DNA of 64,000 bases, from contig CAIIXF020000005.1 of NCBI GenBank assembly GCA_903813345.2, positions 11,103,375 through 11,167,374 on the forward strand. Direction: 5' to 3'. Both the position numbers and the translations under genes were made by a program. Source of the DNA: Owenia fusiformis. Lineage: Eukaryota; Annelida; Polychaeta; Sabellida; Oweniidae. Positions 58,545-64,000 of the stretch are shown piece after piece. Every line of letters starts with the position of its first letter. Position 1 is the stretch's first letter. The notes beneath the pieces were generated by a model. It was not told the origin of the DNA. It saw only the letters and a list, made by a program, of their open reading frames with translations, and did not search any database.

Positions 58545-59027
58545 TAATAAAGGGGATTCCCCATTTCATCAACTACGTCATCGAGGGGATTCCCATATTT
58601 CATCAATCTGGTTAATCAGGTTTTATATTTGAAAACCGTGACTTTAGACTGGTGTAGAATGTTCTGTAAATTGAACTTACCAAGTTGTAAATGTTTTATC
58701 CTATATAATCCTAAAATATTGTAGTATACAGATTCCATTTCGTTTCGCTTTTAAGGGTATTCCCCGTTTTCATCAGCTACGTCATCGATGGAATTTCCGA
58801 ACGTTTTCGTGCCGTCAGAGTTGATACCAACGTTTTTCGAACGTTTAGACGATTTCAGAACGTTTCAACGTTGCCTCATCGATGAGATTTCCCTCAACAT
58901 CCGGTTAAAACTGGTTGAAATCGTATAGACTGTATTATAAAAATGTTCTATAAATTTAACTTACCGGGTGATGCTATATCTAACATGATCCTTAAATACT
59001 GTTCATTTCAAGAGTCCATTTTTTTTG
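58545..59027 (+). repeat. Diverged tandem duplication, units of about 208 and 275 bp
   Basis: Both units run from GGATTCCCC/GGTATTCCCC-TTTCATCA-CTACGTCATCGA through TGTTCT-TAAATT-AACTTACC to a CAGATTCCATTT/AGAGTCCATTTT end. The second unit holds an extra block of about 65 bases with GAACGTTT repeated (58797-58870). Confidence 0.8.
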
Positions 59028-59792
59028 TTATACATATTCACAACTAGTTCATAGTTCAACGTGAGAGAGGTTTACACTGTATTTTTGTTTAACCGAGGTG
59101 CAAGTGAAATTGTAACAGTTGTTTATTATTCAATAGTATTGTTTTACACAGCGGTATTTAGCGCCATTCTATTGTGGTATAACCATGATCTAGCTAATTT
59201 TTAGGATTAAAATCTTGCCTGCGGTCGAAAAAGTATGTACAAAAATACGCCCCCTCAATATCGTTTGACTTAATGTTCTACAGAAGCTCATATATAGTTT
59301 TCAGCTGTCATGTAATTCAGTCTAGCCTTACCAAACTTTAACCTGTAACACGATGATGCTTATGATGCTTCGAGGACAAGCGAGTTAATCTTATAATTGG
59401 TAAGCAGTATTGTTTTATGTTAAGAACGCTGTGTTGTTTTGTTTTAGTGGTTTATAAACAAAGTGAAGTGCGGCTTACTAGTCCAGTATTTACACGCTCT
59501 TGAAATGACTTTGTATACCCGTATCATTGCACTTGTGACACATAAACCTTCTTTTAAATACCATCATATTAAATAAATTTAATGAATTTTATTTTATTTA
59601 GATAGACCTAATATTTGAGAAACATTATATCATTCTGAATTTAACTGTGAAAATAATAAAGAATATAATATATATGATCAAACATAATGTAAAGCGGTAA
59701 AACCTCAAGGTCACCACATCATTCATGTTACAAATTTTATAATCTATTTAAACCGTATGTGACCTCAAATGTGACCTAATATTTATCCCCGA

Positions 59793-59800
59793 GTATATAA
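59793..59800 (+). promoter_or_regulatory. TATA box of the small viral-remnant gene
   Basis: GAGTATATAATG lies about 62 bases before ATG 59858. Its close placement fits a compact viral promoter. Confidence 0.45.
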
Positions 59801-59857
59801 TGTCATGAGGAAAAAATACCAACCATATTACCTCCTGTTCTTCAATCGAGTCACATC

Positions 59858-60117
59858 ATGAAAACAATGAAGGTCATACCCGTGGTAAACGATGCTGAAA
59901 AGTGGCGAAGAATAATAAAAGCAGGAAGGAGCAATCAAAAGGGATTTGGAGGTAAACGAATGAGATTGATAGCTGTCAATACCATTAAAGAACCAATACA
60001 GGTGGTATCTCCCATGCAAGCAGTGGTAGATAGAGCTAAAGCCCAGATTGAGCGTCAAAAGAAATATGTTGAAGAACATAATCTGCATGGTCCAAAGGTA
60101 TACAAACATAAACATAG

Positions 60118-60163
<46 letters not shown>

Positions 60164-60244
60164 AACGTCAAGGCTAAGTTAAAAAAGAAGAAAATTAAAA
60201 GGGCCTTGTATAGACCATACAATATTCCCAAAAAGAACAAATAA
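59858..60244 (+). CDS. Small acidic/basic protein of a Maverick/adintovirus-like remnant
   Basis: It is 128 aa. Residues 1-80 are basic with KWRRIIKAGRSNQKGFGGKR. A run of 15 Asp, encoded by an uninterrupted GAT repeat, follows, and then a Lys-rich tail (KAKLKKKKIKRALYRPYNIP). No domain was recognised. Its position on the same strand as the packaging ATPase, its own TATA box and an AATAAA that overlaps the stop codon (60239-60244) suggest it is a structural or core protein of the same element. That role is inference. Confidence 0.55.
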
Positions 60245-60306
60245 ACAATAACAAATGATATACACGACATTTCCACTTCTTCTTCTTTCATATACAGAGT
60301 ACTTTG

Positions 60307-60647
60307 AGAACCCATACAGAACCCCAGGAGAATCCGTTCAGAACCCTGAGAGAACCCCAGGAGAATCCATACAGAACCCTGGGAGAATCCATTCAGAATC
60401 CCAGGAGAATTCATAGAGAACCCCATGAGAATCCATTCAGAATCCCAGGAGAATCCATTCAGAATCCCAGGAGAATCCATTCAGAATCCCAGGAGAATCC
60501 ATAGAGAACCCATAGAGAACCCCATGAGAATCTATAGAGAACCCCAGGAGAATCCATAGAGAACCCCAGGAGAATCCATACAAAAGTCATACAGAACAAC
60601 TGGCGAATTCGAATAGAACCACAATAGAATCCATATAGAACTAACGT
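60307..60647 (+). repeat. 11-bp repeat array, 31 units
   Basis: Units of the form AGAAYCCNNNN alternate between AGAACCCCAGG and AGAATCCATNC types and keep strict 11-base register for 341 bases (31 x 11). The later units are more diverged. Since 11 is not a multiple of 3, apparent frames across it have an 11-residue period and are not genes. Confidence 0.92.
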
Positions 60648-60728
60648 GATGGCCTCTTGAGGACATTTTCAGAACCCACTTGTTTAGAAGAAGCTATAAA
60701 ATACAGTGACACTTTCATTTCCATCACT

Positions 60729-60737
60729 ATAAAAAGC
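60729..60737 (+). promoter_or_regulatory. TATA box of the ATPase gene
   Basis: TATAAAAAG is only about 30 bases from the first ATG (60760), so the leader would be near zero. A second TATAAAATA lies at 60696. Confidence 0.5.
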
Positions 60738-60759
60738 TCATTTGATCACGCAACATATC

Positions 60760-62073
60760 ATGCCGTATATGAATCGTAAATCCTGTCCCATTTGCGGAAA
60801 AAGGAATTTAAAAACGATTAACACACATCTCAGTCAAGTACATAAACTTAACAGTGCTGAACGGCAACTCTGGTTAAAGAAAGCTAAATGTAGCAGTTGG
60901 CTCACGGAGTTTGGAGAATGTCGCCTCACATATACTGAACAAATGTTTCAATATACCGTTAGTCATAAACCCAAACAAAGAAAAACTTCAGCTGTCAAAC
61001 AAACGAATAACATTTCGTTAAAGTCTTACTTGCCCAATGTTATGACTACTGAACCTTATCCAGAGTTTAGGTTTCGTCACAAGTTCTCCATGTTAGTCAT
61101 AGCACCAACACAGAGTGGCAAAACATATTTTGTAAGGCAATTACTGGAGATGGATCATATCAACTACGACAATCACAAAAGGAGACGAATCATGTGGTAT
61201 TATGGTCAATATCAAGACGTTTACAAGGATATGAAAAGAAGCCTTAAAGGAGATATACATTTCATCGAAGGACTACCTGATTACGAGGATAATCTGTCAA
61301 ATTTGGATGATTCATACAACAATATCATCGTTTTAGATGACTTGATGGATCTAGCGAAGGATTCCACCATTGTATCTAAGCTATTTACTCAAGGAAGACA
61401 TAGAAATACCAGTGTTATCCTCCTGCTTCAAAATGCTTTTCCTAAGGGAAAGTGCAACACGGAAATATCCAGAAATGCTCAGTATGTGGTCCTTTGGAAA
61501 TGTCCCTCAGACAGGAGACAAATTGGTATGCTGGCAGACAGAATATTTGAGAAAAATAAGGACAGATTTATGGAGGTGTATAATAAGGTTACAGCAAAGC
61601 CATATCAATATGTGCTGGTAGATTGTAAGCCAGATACTCATTCAAGTAAACAGTTGATCGCCGACGTGTTTGGAGCATGTATATATTTTCCGAATATTTA
61701 TACATCTGTCACTGCTACGAACCGCAGAAAAGTGATTGAGGGGCGAGAACCTCTTGCACAGTCTAGTTTAACACACATCAATTCAAGTATAAATGACATA
61801 CTGAGAGATACAGAAGAGGAAGGTCCGATAGTTATACATCTATCTAGCCAGGAATGGTCTCAGGTGATCACACAATTCAAAATGGCGGATGGTAGCTACA
61901 ATGTCGATCCTGGATGGAAAATATGGAGGATTTATCTTTCTCAACACAACCGTGACACTCATAGTATACCAGTGTTGTTGAAAGGTTATGGACCACATTC
62001 TGAAACAAAATTGTATCACGTCGATTTGGATTGGCTAAAATATTCTTGTCACACTGTGAAACATTTATTGTGA
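60760..62073 (+). CDS. FtsK/HerA-type genome-packaging ATPase (Maverick/Polinton or adintovirus-like)
   Basis: It is 437 aa and uninterrupted. The start ATG is 60760; the frame upstream closes at TAA 60730-60732. A C2H2 finger lies near the N-terminus (C9, C12, H23, H28). Walker A is APTQSGKT at 115-122 and Walker B is IIVLDDL at 189-195, followed by SKLFTQGRHRNTSVILLLQN, the sensor-like region shared by A32-type packaging ATPases. In such viruses this enzyme drives DNA into the capsid. No capsid, integrase, protease or PolB frame was found within the window, so this is a fragment of an endogenous element. The intact frame suggests either a recent insertion or retained function. Confidence 0.85.
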   Translation: MPYMNRKSCPICGKRNLKTINTHLSQVHKLNSAERQLWLKKAKCSSWLTEFGECRLTYTEQMFQYTVSHKPKQRKTSAVKQTNNISLKSYLPNVMTTEPYPEFRFRHKFSMLVIAPTQSGKTYFVRQLLEMDHINYDNHKRRRIMWYYGQYQDVYKDMKRSLKGDIHFIEGLPDYEDNLSNLDDSYNNIIVLDDLMDLAKDSTIVSKLFTQGRHRNTSVILLLQNAFPKGKCNTEISRNAQYVVLWKCPSDRRQIGMLADRIFEKNKDRFMEVYNKVTAKPYQYVLVDCKPDTHSSKQLIADVFGACIYFPNIYTSVTATNRRKVIEGREPLAQSSLTHINSSINDILRDTEEEGPIVIHLSSQEWSQVITQFKMADGSYNVDPGWKIWRIYLSQHNRDTHSIPVLLKGYGPHSETKLYHVDLDWLKYSCHTVKHLL

Positions 62074-62175
62074 ATATGATTTGTCATAGGCAAATGATTT
62101 ATTCTGTGAAAGAAAGGCCGAAAAACAGACTTTAGTACATAGATGTACATGTTTATTGATTTTAAAAGTTGTAAT

Positions 62176-62987
62176 CACACATCCTAGTTTTCTGCATGAG
62201 CAAAATGCAAATTCTGCGCAGAAATTCTGCATGAAAAAGCCAAATTCTGCACCAAATTCTGCATGAAATGTAAAATTCTGCGCCAAATTCTGCACGGGGA
62301 AAAGTGAAATTTTGTGGTTCAAGTATGTGCAAAAAGTGAAATTCTTGCTAAAATCAATAATTTTCTCCAAAAAATGAATAATTCAAAATTCTTGAACTCC
62401 ACTCATGCTGCTTTATTCAGCGATAATGGACATCTGCAGTAATAACACCAGATGCAATTTTAATCAATTAGCGACAAAACTCACCAAATGCTCACTTGTG
62501 AACTATCACGAAATTCGAAGTATCACGAAATTCCAGATCAATATGCAGGGAATTCAGATGTCGTTTATTTATATATGACAAAGTAAAACGCAAACAGAAG
62601 CATGATTTATTGCGTTGGCATACAAAAGAATACAATATTAGACATATTATTGCAAAACAATTACGAGGGACAGTCATCGATTTCAAATTTCGTGATTATG
62701 TTAGACGCAGTCTTACCTCTAAGTGCAAAGGCGGAAGTTCGAGAATTTAAAACAAATCTCAGATTTCCTCTTGAAAATCTGACAAAACACAAGTATCTGA
62801 CAACAAACGAGCGGAGTCTTTGGGTGTTTAGGTGAGTGACAAATATGAGATGAGATGGTTGACTGGAAAAATCATGTTTTCCGCGACATTCCGTGCCAAA
62901 ACAAAAATTCTGCAAAAAAAATGAAAATGCAAATTTCTGCGGTTTTTCTGCGGCGACGCGGAATCACGGAATACTAGGATGAGTGTG
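62176..62987. mobile_element. 812-bp element with CACACATCCTAG ends, TAAT TSD
   Basis: The ends are CACACATCCTAGT and the complement of CACACTCATCCTAGT, flanked by TAAT on both sides (62172-62175, 62988-62991). Both ends carry clusters of the word ATTCTGC/TTTCTGC. A 77-codon and an 84-codon frame inside are not recognised. It lies about 100 bp after the ATPase stop codon. Confidence 0.7.
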
Positions 62988-62991
62988 TAAT

Positions 62992-64000
62992 AAATACATC
63001 CATACGCAATATATGAAATTAGTTGTTTGTGCGTGGAAACTTGAAAAATATAGTGAGACTAGTACTACATGCACCTTAAAGGGTTCCGATTAGCATCCCG
63101 TATAAAAACAATATGGCGGCTCCAGGCGAATCAACTGGATCAGTCCATTTTTAAGAAATAAGGGGAGTCCTGTAAAATCCAGTTTATTGAAATTGTCTTT
63201 GAGATAAAGTAATTCGTTTATAATGATTTTGAAAACGTTATCCAAAGAGTGATTGCGTTCACAGAATACATGTACAACAGCCAATATAAATCCTTGACTA
63301 GAAACCGGTTTGTCTTGCTTTGTTTCATTTGTAGGATATTTCATATGCCAAGCTGTGTGCTATTACGATATGGGGAAATTTAGGTGCCATTTTTTCCTTA
63401 TTATACACAAATAGAAGATCCTGAAACTTCACCCATAAATGTGGAATTGATTTGTAAAAATAAAAATCACCCTTTTATAAATGTGTGACGATCTATAATA
63501 TACTTATGCTATATAACAGTTAGAGGTGTTGACACAGCTACAGTACCTCGAACCTGTGAACCCTTGAGTATTATTCCGGGATCGGGCCTTTTATACTAAA
63601 CGGTGAGCAACACCAGAAACGAGCGTTCGATTTGCTAAACGATATGCGCCACCCTTTAACGCCAAGACAGTTTACCTTTTCTGAAACAGGCAAAAGGCTT
63701 ATATTTATTGAATACATTTTCCATAGACCTCATATTGTGCATACTATCTAAAATTTCTTGAACACGTTCACTAAACAAATGTGAACCCATGATTAAGTGA
63801 TATAGCGACCTTTAAAGTTTCCTGCTTCACATGCTAAATAAAACAAAGCCAGATATCTTTAATAATACAGCTGACTTGTAATATAATCCCAAATATAATT
63901 ACACTGATTTATCTCGTCTGCCCCAGAACTTAACCACAGCCAACTTGTCAACATCTGGTTTCTATTAGATTGTATTGTATTGTATCGTATGGCGGTACAA
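62992..64000. other. Unassigned flank
   Basis: Nothing was recognised. A short ATTGTATTGTATTG run lies at about 63970-63990. Confidence 0.4.

Noticed and set aside
60055-60504. Frames across the 11-bp array on both strands
   Set aside because: Their 11-residue period only reflects the 11-base repeat; the minus-strand one also runs antisense through the GAT run.

Overview
The window reads as AT-rich nuclear DNA of a marine-type invertebrate animal. The signs are GT-AG introns of 0.3 to 6 kb, animal-only domain families (SOCS box, FAM107, PAN/apple plus LRR, SH3), a dense and varied load of small DNA transposons, and no operon-like gene packing. The species cannot be fixed from the sequence. 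Several transposon insertions can be bounded exactly by their target-site duplications (TSDs).

Layout. Positions 1-5100 are repeat-rich: a 5'-truncated non-LTR retrotransposon (about 1380-2146), a hairpin MITE (2681-3240), and two nearby copies of an element with CAGGCCTGTCAACT ends and 6-bp TSDs that carry poly-G tracts of 26 and 62 bases. Positions 5809-7835 hold a nearly intronless ankyrin-repeat plus SOCS-box (ASB-like) gene with a large Asn/Asp-rich linker and one apparent frameshift. Positions 8465-11391 hold MITEs, a tRNA-like fragment and a 787-bp element full of GAACG words. Positions 12286-31446 are a plus-strand gene of eight coding exons whose splice phases all join in frame (333 aa). 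It has an N-terminal SH3 domain, a Pro/Ser/acidic middle with two matching tyrosine motifs, and a C-terminal FAM107 (DUF1151) actin-regulator domain. A second promoter near 21.5 kb may make a form without SH3. Its introns hold a 747-bp foldback (8-bp TSD), further foldbacks and a mariner fossil.

Positions 31.4-43.5 kb hold probable 3' UTR, a 20-bp minisatellite and MITEs, with no convincing gene. Positions 43560-50238 are a minus-strand gene for a single-pass membrane protein: signal peptide, LRR ectodomain with both Cys caps, PAN/apple domain, TM helix and a 20-residue basic tail. A Mutator-like 856-bp insertion (9-bp TSD) fills almost all of its first intron. Positions 50.5-59.8 kb are mostly unassigned.

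Positions 59858-62073 are a remnant of a Maverick/Polinton or adintovirus-like element. It has two same-strand genes, each with a close TATA box: a small acidic/basic protein and an intact-looking FtsK/HerA-type packaging ATPase with an N-terminal C2H2 finger. The gap between them holds 31 units of an 11-bp repeat. A further 812-bp terminal-inverted-repeat element (62176-62987) lies just downstream.

The cellular genes are unrelated to one another: a ubiquitin-ligase substrate receptor, a cytoskeletal/SH3 adaptor and a surface receptor. The most distinctive items are the SH3-FAM107 fusion with its possible alternative promoter, the LRR-PAN-TM receptor, and the exact 11-bp array inside the viral remnant.
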